Of a stretch of DNA of 64,000 bases, positions 10,386-22,299 are shown in pieces. Position 1 is the first letter of the stretch; each line of letters starts with the position of its first letter. Made by a program: the position numbers and the translations under genes. Below the pieces are notes generated by a model. It searched no databases. It had not been told where the DNA came from and saw only the letters and a program-made list of their open reading frames with translations. The stretch covers positions 62,001-126,000 of the forward strand of contig JAYWVB010000026.1 of the NCBI GenBank assembly GCA_039881045.1. The letters run 5' to 3'. This DNA is from Chaetomium olivaceum (lineage: Eukaryota > Ascomycota > Sordariomycetes > Sordariales > Chaetomiaceae).

Positions 10386-12762
10386 TCATTGATTGGCTAT
10401 ACTTGGTTCCTTCATCTTCCTCCAGCGCCGTCTCAGCGGGCGAGTCCCCTTCCCAAGCTTCATCCAGCGATACGAGCACCTCACCCGCTCTCTCAACTCT
10501 CTTCTCCCGATCCTCCGCCCACCGAGCTTGCTCAGCCTCAGCAGCTCGTAATCCACCTTCCGATACCTCACCTCCCACCTCAGCCAGTCATCCAGGCCAG
10601 GCAAGCAAACCCCGAGTGTCGGCAGAGCTAGCAGCTGGAGATGTTCCTTACTCTTCAAATCTCGCTCCCATTCCCACCACTCCGCGTGCACGCCGCTCAA
10701 CTTCTTCGGCTTTGTCTGCTCGACAGGCTCCGTCTCGCCAGTCTCAGCCTCACGGTCTCTCTCAATCGCATTAACTTGGCTCCGCCTCTGATTCCGGTTG
10801 TGACGCTGATCGAGAACCTGGCCCTGACCAGCACCGTTACCCGAACCCTGACTCTGCCCAGGCCACCACCCCCCACCCTCCAGCAGCTGCGTCACATCGA
10901 TCGTGGCATAGATCGCCGGCAGGGTATACCTCGTCTTCCCCGGCGCATACCGCCGCAACATGGCCGCCAGCTCCTTCCTCTCCTTGTCCCCGGCCAGTGC
11001 CTCGCGGAAGGGCTTGTAATGCTCGACCTCGAAGGGGGCGACGCGGATATGGCAGGGCAGGCGGTGCAGCAGGCGGATCCAGAAACGGCCGTCGAAGGCA
11101 CGGGGGACGGACCAGCCCGTCGTCTTCCAGGTGGAGGGGGGCCGGCCGAGGCGTCGGCCAAAGGAGAGCTCGTGGAAGATGGCTTCGGGTCGTGGAACGT
11201 TGGACGCGTGTGGGGCGCGCGACAGGAGCCAGCGGAGGGGGTAGGCTGGGTCGAGGAGCGGGGTGAAGAGTACGGAGCAGATTACGTAGGGTTTGGGTGG
11301 CGGGGGTGGGGTAGAGGACGGGTCGGCGAGGGAAGGGAAGAGCATCGAGACGAGGTGGGCGAGTTGGGCGGGTTGGCTGAGGTCGCGCTCGGGGGTTACC
11401 ATGGTGAGGAGGCGACGGATGAGCAGGGCGGCAATGTGCCGGTAGTGGTCGACGCGGCGTTGGCGCGCGGCCACGGACGCTGATGATCGCCTCGGGGCAG
11501 TGGGAAACGAGAATTGCGGGAGACTGACGACGGCAGTTCCAGTGTTGGGCCCGAACTCGTGAACTAATACTCGGTCAAGGAGACGGTCTGCTTCAGCTTC
11601 TGTGGAAGCGACTCTCTTTTGGCACCTCTCTGCAAGTCGGAGGATGGCAGGTTTCTGCAGCGCCACTGGCAGTTTGTGGTTCTGGCGCATGTAACGGACC
11701 GCATTCCTCAAGGTCAGTGTCCGGTCAGCGTTGGTATGGTCCTCGAACCACGGGATATTGTTCTCGAGACAGGTGGCGATGAGTTGGTCTTTGCTGAAGT
11801 GAAGCAGTGGCCGATAAACCATAACTCCACCGTCCTCGAACTCCAACGGTGCCAAACGAGGGGTACGCTTGCTACCCGTGGCGATGCCGTCGTAGTCGTC
11901 CAGATAAGCAGTGCCAAGGTCAGTTCTCAAGCCCGCTTCGATCTCCCTGGCGATGACAGCGGGATCGACTTCATTCCTCAAGCCCCTTTTAAGCATCCTC
12001 CGCTCTCGATCATTCGGGGCAATGTTGTAGAAGGGGTCACGACTCCGCTGGTCGTCGACGAAGCCGCTCTGATACACGCCGTGTAAGTCGTAACATTCCG
12101 GTATGTCAACTGCCGGACGCATGCCCAGCAATCCGCGGTGCCCGTGACCAGAGAGCAGTCTCATCATGACGGTTTCGTACTGATCATCCTCGTGGTGGGC
12201 GGTGAAGAGGGTGGCCATCTGCCCAAGCTTGCAGAATGTGCCGAGCCGGCGGTAGCGGAGGTAACGGGCGAGGGTTTCAATGTTAGGCACGTCGTTGGGG
12301 CTGGTGCCCTCCGGAAGTACCTCATCCCAACGGATCTTCACGACGTGCGACTTCACGCCCAGCTTCCTCGTGACCACAGCGACATTGTCGGCCTCTTCGG
12401 CACTTCCTTCGCGCAAATCATGGTTGACGATGACGCCGAACGGGCTGCTGACAGGGTGGTCGACAACCTTGAACCACTGGTTTGTTGGTCTGATTTTAGA
12501 GCAGAGGTAGGCTAGGGCCATAGAGTCAACGCCACCACTGATTGCAAGGGCTGTACAAGGTTAGCATCAACATCTTTAGTATAAAATCTGGGGAACTAAA
12601 ATTACCAATGGGGCGATGAGAGCGCGACCGCGCTTGAGGGAAGCGCGGAACGCATGTGGCCGCCAGAGCATCGAGGAACTCATGGGGAGTGATTGCCCGC
12701 GCGCCGCGGTGCAGGACGGGTGGCAGCGTGGTCATTCCATCACAGGACAGGTTCAGAACCAT
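10386..12762 (-). CDS. tilS: tRNA(Ile)-lysidine synthase-like PP-loop protein
   Basis: The model is complement(join(10386..12550,12606..12762)), 773 aa. The 55-nt intron (GTAATT..TGTACAG, branch GCTAAC) falls just before the PP-loop SGGVDS at residues 57-62, so both exons are needed for the active site. Downstream motifs typical of TilS are GVIVNHDLREGS, TAHHEDDQYETVMMRLLSGHG and the block YRPLLHFSKDQL. TilS enzymes adenylate C34 of tRNA-Ile(CAU) and convert it to lysidine. In fungi the target is expected in mitochondria. The protein is far longer than bacterial TilS (about 430 aa) because of a C-terminal extension of roughly 350 residues with a Trp-rich segment. The codon at 12765 is TTG, so the first ATG (12762) is taken as the start. 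Confidence 0.82.
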
Positions 12763-13282
12763 CAATGAGATGGCGATGTGTAGAGGTGAAGAGAACTGCT
12801 AGTAAAGTTCATGATGGATGGCACTCCATTCAGTATCCATCTGTGCCTGGAAACTTTTTAGTGGAAAGCAAAGTTGAGCCAAGACCCTAGCTGAACCCTG
12901 GTCATGACCTCACAGGGTCCAGCACCTGCCGGGATCGGCGGCTCAGCTCGGCCTAAAAAATCAACAGAATATCGCAACACCACACCTCGACACCACGGGC
13001 AAACACCCACCCACATCGACACCGCCATGATCCCATGACTGCTACTCGCAGTTAATAACCGATCCCAACCCTCCCGCGAGCCATTGGCCCACCGCCGCCG
13101 CGCAAACCTTCCACCGACCCAGCCGAACGACGACCCCATATCCTCGACCCCTCAGCGAAACCTCCCATAAAATTAGTCACATTACACATCCCACACATCC
13201 CACCGCCCCAAACAACCCAACAACCATACCCACACCCACCCACCCCTCGTTCGCCCGCGTGCGCGCTCAGCAAAGCAAAGCA
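12763..13282. other. divergent promoter region TilS/PET8
   Basis: 520 bp between head-to-head genes for two mitochondrial proteins. The last 150 bases before PET8 are C/A-rich, as in fungal leaders. No other feature was seen. Confidence 0.5.
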
Positions 13283-14228
13283 ATGGCGTCCCCAACAACA
13301 ACCACCCCGCACCCTCCACCCTTCCAAACGGCGCTCCTCGCCGGCGCCCTCGCGGGCACCACCGTCGACCTCTCGCTCTTCCCGCTCGACACCCTCAAGA
13401 CGCGCCTGCAATCCTCCGCCGGCTTTTTTGCGTCGGGCGGCTTCCGCGGCATCTACCGCGGGGTGGGCTCCGCCGTGGTCGGGTCCCGCGCCCGGGGCCG
13501 CCTTCTTCTTCTGCACCTACGAAGCGAGCAAATCCTTTCTCGCGGCGTCCCCCACCTTTTCTTCCACCGCCCACCAAACGGGGGGACAACAGGCCCTAGT
13601 ACACATGCTGGCGGCCTCGGCCGGGGAGATCGCCGCGTGCGCGGTGCGCGTGCCGACCGAGGTGATCAAGCAGCGGGCGCAGGCCGGGCAGCACGGGGGC
13701 TCGTCGCTGCGGTCGCTGCGGCACATACTGGGCCAGCGCGGGAGTGTGGGGCTGGTGGGCGTGTGGAGGGAGCTGTACCGCGGGTGGGGGATTACGGTGA
13801 TGCGGGAGGTGCCGTTTACGATTCTGCAGTTCCCGCTGTGGGAGGCGCTGAAAGGGTGGGGTCGCGAGAGGCGGGTAAGGACGGGGAGGGGGTTGTTTGG
13901 GGATGTGAGTGCACATCCGGTTCATGCGGCTGGGGATGTGGTTGGGGAGGTCAGTGCGGCCGAGTCGGCGCTGTATGGGAGTATATCGGGTGGTGTAGCG
14001 GCGGCGGTGACGACGCCGTTGGATGTGCTCAAGACGAGGGTCATGCTCAGCTCGCAGCGGGAGAGTATGGCGAGCATAGTGCGGGCAATATTAAAGGAGA
14101 ACGGGGTTAGGCCGTTCTTCGCCGGGATCGGGCCGAGGGTCATGTGGATTAGTGTTGGCGGCGCGATATTCTTGGGCAGCTACCAGTGGGCGGTAAACGC
14201 GCTGGAGCAGAGCAGGCTGGTAATATGA
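13283..14228 (+). CDS. PET8: mitochondrial S-adenosylmethionine carrier, PET8-like (apparent frameshift)
   Basis: This is a mitochondrial carrier family protein of about 314 aa with three repeats. The carrier signatures are PLDTLKTR (residues 34-41), PTEVIKQR in repeat 2 and PLDVLKTR in repeat 3. Paired FRGIYRGVGS and ELYRGWGIT segments match SAM carriers of the PET8/SLC25A26 group, which import S-adenosylmethionine into the matrix in exchange for S-adenosylhomocysteine. The reading frame breaks at 13484-13487. One C too many in TCCC separates the first repeat from the block AAFFFCTYEASK, and there is no room for an intron. Counting one base less gives exactly 315 codons to the TGA at 14226. 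The rest of the frame is clean, so a sequence error is likelier than a dead gene. Confidence 0.8.
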
Positions 14229-14467
14229 CAGTCAAGCCCTGTGCCGGATCACTCGCGGTTTGACACCCTCAGGACAGGAGACCTCCCAAGGCCCATCTGA
14301 CTTGCTTCGACAAACCTGCAGGATTGCTGGAAGCTATCTAAGCTGACATATGTACAATAACAAGACTAATACCCCCAATAGACACAAACGCCGGCGGCTT
14401 GCTAACACCACCTTACTCGGCGCCAACGAGCAGGCCATCCTCCACGGCTCCTTGATGTCAACCCACA

Positions 14468-17400
14468 CTATGCGGCTGGCGCCGCCGCTTCGGGCTCGTT
14501 CGTCGTCTCCTCCACCTCCACTGGAGGCGGCATAGGAATTTCCTTGCGACCGTTGGCCTTGTAGTGCAAGACGATATCGTTGCCACCCCTCCAGGCATGC
14601 GTCCGCAGGGTCGCCAGGGTCATTTTCAGCGGCAGCAACTAAGAAAGATTAACCTCTGAGCCAGCACACCAATATCCACGAGTCAGACTTACCCGGTCGT
14701 TACAATACAACTCTAAATACTCCTCGGGCTTCAGCGCATCCGCCGCCGGCTCCTCGCCCTCGGGAACGGGGTCGATTCGCTCGGCGACGTAGGCCAGGAT
14801 CTTCTTGACGCGCAGCATCCGGTTCGCGTTCAGCCGGTTGTTACCGTCGGCCGACACGATAGGCGGCAGCGTCTCCTTCCACGGGTGCAGCACGAACGAG
14901 ATCTTGACTGGGTCCTTGAGCGGCAGCGTGTTGAGCAGGAGCACGTCACCCAGCCACTGCGGCGCCCGCTTCTCGATGATGTCCGCGTCAGCGCCGACCG
15001 ACGCCACCGTGCCGCGGTACATCTCGGCCGAGCCGCCCGATGTCTCCTCTTGGATAATGACCTTGGTACCGGCGGGCAGCTTTAGTACCGGGGTGTCGTT
15101 GGCCAAGCTGGGGGCGATCTTGGTCTCGACGATCTGGTCCGGGTGCTCAGCCTGCTGCTTCTCGTAATCGTTGTGCAACCTCTGAACCACGCCCAGAAAG
15201 TTGTCGTCAAACTCCTTTTCGTGATTCGATGATGACTCCGACTCCTCGGCCCGCTCGTCGAGGACCGCCGGCTTCTCGGCTGTGGTAGTCGATAGGGACC
15301 GCCCCAACTTCTTGGTGCCGAAGGACATGTTCATGCGGAATTTCTTGCTAAACATGGTGGCGGCTGGCTTTCCGTTCTCTTTGTCTTTTTCCTTGTCCTT
15401 ATCCTTGTCTTTGGCATCCTTTTCCCTACCGCCGTTCTCACCTGGCGTTTTAGCCGACTTGTCCTCAGGGAGAGCCTCAGTAGCGGGGGTCTGCGTTGGT
15501 TTGGGGGTCCCATCTGGGCTCTGGATTGCGTCTGAAAAGTAGTCTTCCCTATCCTGCGACGGCCTGCTAACTTGAGACGACCGCTTGTCGACGAGGGGAC
15601 TAAGGGGTGACGTGAATCCATCGGGTCCTACCGGCGGTCCCGGTGAACCAGGAGTCGCCAACCCTATTCCGAACCCTGGTGTCATGGGAGGGTAACTGGG
15701 ATCCGTGGGCTCGCGGTGTCGCTGAGGACAGATCGGTTGGACCCCAGCCTGGGTTGGAAGGAATAGATATCGCTAGCGGTGGCGCTGACCTGCCTACTGC
15801 TATCCTCTTGGTCGCGCCTTGGTTTATTTTCTGCCTGAACGTCTCATCCCGCCGAATCTCTTCGTCGATGAGATTGGCGAATAGGTACCTGAGCACCCAT
15901 TTTCCGAGGTTGACTACAAATGTCAGCATTTCAATGTTGCTAGTCCGGGCTGGAACGTACTTCTTTGGTCTTCCCGGAATTCCACGGGCTCTTCAAGAAC
16001 CAACTCGTCAGCGTACATCTCGGCGTCGAAGCAGTTGTAGGGCTCCAACACGACCGTCAGATTCCCTGAACTAATGTCGATCGAACACCAGGGAGCAACG
16101 GCCTCCCGAGTGTTAACTTCGGGCTCCACGTCTTCGAGGTGACGCTTTCCAAAGCTTTTAATAGGACGGCACTACGGAAGCAGTTAGCACCAAAAATACT
16201 CCATACGATGGGTTTCCGTCTCACCTGAATCAGATCCCACATCAATACATCACCCGCGGTATCCAAAGTCAGGACACGTCTCCTGTCGTTCAGCAGCCTG
16301 TGCTTAACCAAACCGAACTGCCCCTCTATGGTCTCTTCTGGTAAATGGTGAATCGGTTCAACAATGCTGACGGCATGCTCCGCGAGCTCTGACACACTCC
16401 GGGTGAGCCCCGGAGAGGGAACTTCATCGTCCCGACCGATGACGAGTTGAAAGGGTGCCGTATTCGATATCCGGAGGATAGACTTGGCAGGTATCGTGGG
16501 TGACGCGGAATCGCTCGCCGGAGCTACTACTGCTACCGGTGTCCTTGCTCTGCACCGTCACCAATGATGCCCGGTGTTGCTTGGGGACCTCTGGGAGCCG
16601 TATGCTGGCGCTCGTTTCCACGTCCTTCCATCGGTTGATTGACGCTGTGGCCGTTGCCGTCCAGATGCTATCGTCCCAGGTCACCATCTTGCTGACGCCA
16701 TCATTCTCCTTCGCAACGGCCACGGACAAACCCTTGTCCATATCGCCCCCTGTATCGCGGACGTCCGTCTTCACCACCAGCCCGGATCGGTCACTGCTGT
16801 AGAAGATGTCGAGGCCCGGGTCATCCGAGAACAGGGCCCATACGCTATGATCGTGCATTGTCAAGGTATGCATGCAACGGCCAGCTGTAACACTCCAAAC
16901 CTTGACAGTCTGATCTGAGCTAGCCGAGAGGACCATATCCCCAGATTCGCTGATCAAGATAGCACGGATGGTGTCGGTGTGGCCGACAAACTTGGTGATA
17001 CGCTGACCCGACCTCGGGTCCCACAACCGCACAATGCTCTCGGGACCACCGTTGGCTAAGATGTTGTGTGTGACGCCTAGAGCATACACGCTGCCCTTCT
17101 GTTCCACTTCCTCGCCACGAACATCGATCTCAAGAGTCTGGCCAGCTCCTGAGAGGTCCCAAAGATAGATTTTCCGGTCGAGTCCCCCCGATGCTACCCA
17201 AGGGGTCGATTGGCTTGGTGTAGCGACGCACTTAACATAGTCGGCGTGTTGGCCGATAGTAACGGGCTCTAGGACGTCACTAGCAAGAGGTCGCCAGGCC
17301 TTGACCAGGAGATCTGAGGAGGCCGACACCAGGGTGCTGTACTTCTGGGCAAGGGCAATATCGTTGATCCAATGGGTATGTGCTTGAGTTTGTGCACGGA

Positions 17401-17912
17401 ATCGGGTAGCGGTCTTTGGCCTTCCGTTGCTTTGACTGGTGTCAACAACAGCGGAGTGCCCACCTGTGTTGGCATGAACGTTGTTATTAAGGTCCCAAGC
17501 ACAGATAACGCCGTCTCGCCCACCAGAGTAACTACAATGTGTCAGCGAAGGTGTCATGACAGTACAGCCAGGGTGAACTCACAGAATAGCATTGTCACGA
17601 TCAACAGCTAAGCCATTGACACCCAGGCGATGGCCACCCGGTGAGGAATTCGGGGCTTCAAGGACTAGAAGAGATCAGACAGATTAACAACGCAGTTCCA
17701 GATCTGTGACTAAATATCCAATGCGAGTCGGTTGGTATAGTAGGCGCCCCTAATTAGGCCCGGAGTCTAAAACAAGGACACCTCTCCCAGACGCGATAAC
17801 TGACGCGAGCACGTGTGTGTGGGTTGAGGGAAAGCCAAGACAACCAATGCGCAACAAGAAATAGAAAAAATAACCAACCATAGCTTATCCTTTGGCGCGC
17901 CTTCTTGGCCAT
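14468..17912 (-). CDS. WDR48: WDR48/UAF1-type WD40 protein (two apparent frameshifts)
   Basis: Six exons: complement(join(14468..14638,14693..15913,15961..16171,16225..17531,17583..17664,17879..17912)). The product is about 1007 aa. Exon 1 is 11 codons, and intron 1 (214 nt) uses the donor GTTGGT. Residues 1-350 form a WD40 propeller ([32 protein letters not shown]). The middle region contains [19 protein letters not shown] and [15 protein letters not shown]. The C-terminus matches the DUF3337 tail of WDR48 ([18 protein letters not shown]). The animal protein activates deubiquitinases USP1/USP12/USP46, and the fission-yeast counterpart is Bun107. A disordered Lys/Asp/Glu-rich stretch lies before the tail. 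Frames break near 16518 (GG) and near 15694 (TT). Removing one base at each gives exactly 1008 codons. Confidence 0.82.
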
Positions 17913-19087
17913 TCTTAAAATGGGGAATCAGGTGCGAGACGATCATGCAAGGGCAGAGTGAATGGTGAGAGCGCCGAGTCTTGTGCGAACCGAGAGTTCC
18001 GAATTTGAGATCGAAGACCGAAGTGCAAAATTATAATGTAATGAAAGAACCAGTCAGAGATGAAAATTCACACCAATCCATGCGGAGTTGTTGAAAAGAG
18101 GGATTAACGCAGTTGAAGGACAAACGATGGAGGGCTTTTGTGCTAGCTTGGAGAGGTAGGTGGAAGGTGCAGCCAAACACCAACACCATGGCCGTTGGGG
18201 GAGCTGTCGCCAAGAATCCCCAGAGGAGCAGAATGCTACCCTAGACATCTTGGCACGTGGAAACCCACAACCTTCTTGGGGTCCTTCGAACGGTGCTTTC
18301 AGGGGGTGATCAGGCGGGCTGAGGCGGGGTCGAGGCCTCGTGGGGTTAGCCGCGGGGTCCTCTGGCGCCGGAATTCCGGAAACATGCCAACACGGCCCCA
18401 CAAAAGCCGACTTCATGTCACTCACACCGAAAGGATTGTACATTGTACAAAGACAAGGAAGTCTACCTTAGCTGGCTTCCTTGTTTACAAGGTATTGGTG
18501 TTTTTTCACAGTTCATTTAACGCAATTTGTGAATACACGCTAGCATACACATTTTCTAAACGCTTGGTCTCCTATACAGCTCAAAAACATGTCGAAGCAC
18601 CATTTGACCCAGAATTGATCTCCTAAAACTCGGGAGCCATTACGGCTGGAACCCGCGCCTTTTTCTACTTGAAGAGCATCGAATCCCTCCTCCAGTTGAG
18701 TCTTGTTGAGCATTGAGTGGCTCCTGGCTTATGGAATGTTCTGCAGGTAGTTCACGGTCAGCTCACCATAGCTCGCCAAACAGCGCCACCTGGTAATCCA
18801 GAAAGTCGGTTCACGGTAGGATCTATGCTGGGCACCACTTGTTGTCTGGTTTATAGTAGTAGTCAATGCTCATCTTGCCGTGAAGGTCTGACTCTGACTC
18901 TTTTGACTCATGTTGTCGCTGGCTGTAGCTCGAAGACTCTTGCTTAGCCGGGTTCGCATTTCTTTGACCCCGTCGTGCATATTCTGGGATGCTTCTCGCC
19001 CCGGGTTCTCATCTTTACTGAAGGCTCCCTTTAGCTGACGGCGTCGCTTTTGAGTACCACCTTGATCTGAAGACTGTTGTTCTTCAT
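17913..19087. other. intergenic, left edge of accessory island
   Basis: No supported gene. Several ORFs of up to 140 codons overlap on both strands (18054..18626), but none shows introns, domains or a consistent frame. Base composition turns more AT-rich after about 18.4 kb. Confidence 0.4.
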
Positions 19088-19191
19088 GTTTTCATGTTTT
19101 CTTGTTTTCTTGTTTTCTTGTTTTCTTGTTTTCTTGTTTTCTTGTTTTCTTGTTTTCTTGTTTTCTTGTTTTCTTGTTTTCTTGTTTTCTT
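19088..19191 (+). repeat. octamer tandem array (GTTTTCTT)n, left copy
   Basis: Twelve perfect copies of GTTTTCTT occupy 19096..19191, preceded by one variant unit GTTTTCAT (19088-19095). It is the inverted counterpart of the array at 22300..22419. It lies about 300 bp past the stop of the Spok-like gene. Confidence 0.95.
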
Positions 19192-19493
19192 GTTATATGC
19201 TTCATTTCATTCCGTACTTTCTGTAGGCACCTGGAAGACCGTGGCATAGTGAAGTGTTTTACTACTCAAGTATCTAGGTAATCTCAATACATTAGGATAA
19301 CACATATTCCCAAACGCCCTAGTCGCTACCAATCCCGGGGTAATTATCATCAAATGCCAACCCATCCAGCCAACTGAGATCTATGAGTCAAAACAAAGAC
19401 ATAGATCTAGGGAGTATGTCGTGAAGTTGTGGGCTTTTGGTTGCTTGCCAGCCGGGCGGGCGGCCGGGCGGGTCGCGTCGGACACAACACAGA

Positions 19494-21977
19494 TCAACGT
19501 CTGTAGGCGACGGTAGGTGGCCCGAGTGCAATCCGGGCATTGCCAAAATCCTCCTGGATACACCTCTGAACGCCTTGCGTGCGCAAGGCGTTTTTAGGAT
19601 CCCCCCGGCGGCTGGTAACGGTAATGGCCCGCTCAAAATCGATGAGCATAACCCGGTTGGTCTCCTCACACCACAGGATGTTGGCCCCCCGCACGTCCAT
19701 GTGCACGACGCCCAGGTTATGCACGCTCTCCACCAGGGCCAGAAGCTGGCAATCGAGGGCCGCTTGGTCGAGGCCCAATTCGTCTTTCTTAGCGAGGATC
19801 GACTCCCCGCCCCATGAGAGGAAGATCATGTAGTAGAGCTGGACGCTGACGTTGTAGCGGTACGGCCACTTCAGATTGACGGCGCCGAGGAAGACGGGGA
19901 TTCCGCTACCCTGAAGCGTGCGCAGCTTGAAATACATCATAGCTTCCTTCTTCAGGTGCTCGACAGACTCGGTAGTCGTGGCCTTGGCGACAAAGGTGTA
20001 TCCGTGCTCGAGCAGGGTGACAGCGAATAAAACCCCTCGGGAGCCGTGCTTCCACAAGGGTTCGATCCCGTCGTCAAGGGTTCTGTCGAGCTGCTCCGCT
20101 AGCAGGCGTTGCCAAATCTCGTGGTTCACTGGATGACGGCGCCTCTCGCACTTCCCTCCCCGGTGAAGTTCAACATTGGGGCACCGGGGGTCCAAGGAAA
20201 AGCCGCAGGCCAATCCGAGGAGGCACTGTTGGATGCAGTACGGACGCCTTCTGGGACGGCGAGTAGCGGCCTGGTTGGCGCCCGTTGACTCTGTCTTAGT
20301 CCCCCGTCTCTGGTTGCTCGCTGGAGTTTGAGGCTGGTTCGTAGCTTCGTCTGTGGCGCCGCCATTGCCATTGCCATTGCCATTGTCGTCTTCATCGTCT
20401 TGACCTGAAGCGCGGCCTCCTGTGCCAGCTTCGGTTTGACAATGATTTTCTTCCAAGTCCCTGATCCTGGCGCTTCTTCTCAATTTGATTTTGCTCACGG
20501 CCTGTGGCGACCGGTCAACGTCACGATAAACTCTCGCTTGTGGTGGTGTGCAACCGGAAGGGGATGCAGATTTGGAACTTGATTTTGACATGTCGGCCTC
20601 CTCCTGTGCAACGATTTGCCCCATCAATTCCCAGTTCATCTTCCAGGTCTTGAGACCCGCTGCGGCATCCTTCCGGGCATTTTGTGACTTTTGCCGCGTC
20701 GGCAAAGCCAGGAGCGCAAAAGCAAGCACCTGGCTGACGGCCGTACAGTAACGGCCATTGGGCCCGTGTTCAGCTACCTCGGCCTTCGGTTCGGCCAAAT
20801 GAAATAGCAGGTTGCCTGGGCTTTTCCAGTCGATTTTCAAGAAGACAAAGGTTTCGGTCGTGGTCAGGTAACTATATTCGAGGCCATTCTCAATCATATA
20901 GTGGTATGTTTGAGTGATGGCGGCTGCGACTAGCCTATCCGAAACATACTGGAAGTGGTCCTCAGTTCGTGCGGTGATGGGGAACGTCTGCCGGGCGACG
21001 ATATCTGTGCCGATGTCCATCTCCCGGACGCCGAGGCGGAGATGGGCAGCGGTGAGCTTGTGAGGCGCCTTGTAATCAACGACAAAAGCGACGGCACGGC
21101 CTTCCGGGTTATCAGGATCCTCAATATCTGGCGAGAACACGGCGGCTTGGTCAGGTCGGGTCTTGGCCTCTTTTCCCTTGGTTTTCCGCGTGGGCTTTTG
21201 CTTGGGTTCTGGCTCGGGTTTTCGGTTACCGTCAGCCTCGTTGTTCCCGTCGGGTGCGTTGTCTCTAGTACCCTGTTCCCCTTCGTTGTTTGCATCACCA
21301 AACGGTAGATGATTCACAAACACGATCCGGCTCACGATCCCAAGCGCAGCCTTGGCAGACGGCCTGTCGGCGATCTCCGAGATAATGGCTTCAACTGGGT
21401 GTTGAATGGCAATGTTCTGCGCCAATACAACGTCGCCTTCGTTAGCGAGTCTTTTGCGAATAAGCGTAGCAATACCGTCGATCTCGCTTGCTTTTTGGAA
21501 AGCGCGTTTTTCCATGAAAATCGCCTCCACTTTTCCAAGAATCTCCCTCTGCCTTTCTAGGAAGTCTGTCCAGGACAGCAATTTCGTTGGACACCATTTT
21601 TCGGCCGGGTTCGTGGGTCCGCCTTGGGTTGTCAACTTCTTGTTTGTTTCGACCCTGAATTTATTGTGTAGCTTCTCTTGGCAGAGATCGAGGAATTCTC
21701 CCAGGGTGGTCTGTCGCAACTCAAGCTCAAGTAGCCGCTTAGCTTCCTCAGCGGCCTTTTCTGCTTTGTTGGCCCGTTTTCGCTCTCTCTCTGCGTCATC
21801 TTCCAATTCACGCTTCCGCCGTTGTGACTCTCGAAGCTGGCGCTTGAGCTCCTCAAGTTCGTTTGCTTGATTCATGTCCTTCTTGGTATCAATAGCAGTA
21901 TGATGGGAAAACAAACCAGAGTTGCTGTTGTGAAAGTCGGGCCCTAAGGGCCTCGGCTTTATGGTTTTGACAGCCAT
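19494..21977 (-). CDS. Spok-family-like protein: coiled coil, nuclease-like, Cys cluster, kinase-like
   Basis: Intronless, 827 aa from the first ATG at 21977. The frame stays open upstream to 22130, but the codon there is GTG. Seen in order: a coiled coil at about residues 35-90; a region with a PD-(D/E)XK-like core, VVDYKAPHKL (Asp301, Lys303); a low-complexity acidic/Gly-Asn linker; a Cys/His cluster (Cys581, 585, 591, 599, 610); and a C-terminal kinase-like domain with Lys665 (TFVAKAT), HMDVRGANILW (His759, Asp761, Asn766) and IDFERA (Asp780). This order is that of the Podospora Spok spore-killer proteins, where the nuclease part is tied to killing and the kinase part to resistance. Whether this homologue drives is unknown. 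Related kinase-like genes are common in Pezizomycotina and most are uncharacterised. It is flanked by inverted octamer arrays, and the right array lies in its promoter. Confidence 0.7.
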   Translation of the reverse strand: MAVKTIKPRPLGPDFHNSNSGLFSHHTAIDTKKDMNQANELEELKRQLRESQRRKRELEDDAERERKRANKAEKAAEEAKRLLELELRQTTLGEFLDLCQEKLHNKFRVETNKKLTTQGGPTNPAEKWCPTKLLSWTDFLERQREILGKVEAIFMEKRAFQKASEIDGIATLIRKRLANEGDVVLAQNIAIQHPVEAIISEIADRPSAKAALGIVSRIVFVNHLPFGDANNEGEQGTRDNAPDGNNEADGNRKPEPEPKQKPTRKTKGKEAKTRPDQAAVFSPDIEDPDNPEGRAVAFVVDYKAPHKLTAAHLRLGVREMDIGTDIVARQTFPITARTEDHFQYVSDRLVAAAITQTYHYMIENGLEYSYLTTTETFVFLKIDWKSPGNLLFHLAEPKAEVAEHGPNGRYCTAVSQVLAFALLALPTRQKSQNARKDAAAGLKTWKMNWELMGQIVAQEEADMSKSSSKSASPSGCTPPQARVYRDVDRSPQAVSKIKLRRSARIRDLEENHCQTEAGTGGRASGQDDEDDNGNGNGNGGATDEATNQPQTPASNQRRGTKTESTGANQAATRRPRRRPYCIQQCLLGLACGFSLDPRCPNVELHRGGKCERRRHPVNHEIWQRLLAEQLDRTLDDGIEPLWKHGSRGVLFAVTLLEHGYTFVAKATTTESVEHLKKEAMMYFKLRTLQGSGIPVFLGAVNLKWPYRYNVSVQLYYMIFLSWGGESILAKKDELGLDQAALDCQLLALVESVHNLGVVHMDVRGANILWCEETNRVMLIDFERAITVTSRRGDPKNALRTQGVQRCIQEDFGNARIALGPPTVAYRR

Positions 21978-22299
21978 CTCGTGAAGTTCGGGTGCTGGTC
22001 TGTCTGGGTTGAACAACACGATGTGTGGCGCGGACAACACAGGTGTTTGGGGAATAGTTGGCGGAGTGGGAAATGAGAATTGATTAATAGAATGAGGGGG
22101 ATAATTCACCAGGCTGCCCACGAAAGTCACGAGCGATAACGTTGCCGAAGATATCGGATGGACACTACTCTCTCACCACAACTATCCCCCATCAAGTTGG
22201 ATTTGCTATCATGAACGATCCGGCCCAGAAACAACAAGACGATGTAATTATCTCAAAACTTTAGGCGCCACTCCGAAGTTAGTCGCAGCAAAACCTGCG

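Noticed and set aside
10641..11483. 280-codon plus-strand ORF opposite the TilS-like gene
   Set aside because: It is antisense to a supported gene. The open frame reflects the GC-rich third positions of the real frame.
18054..18626. Overlapping ORFs on both strands left of the Spok-like gene
   Set aside because: No start context, domain, intron or codon bias. I could not tell them from chance.
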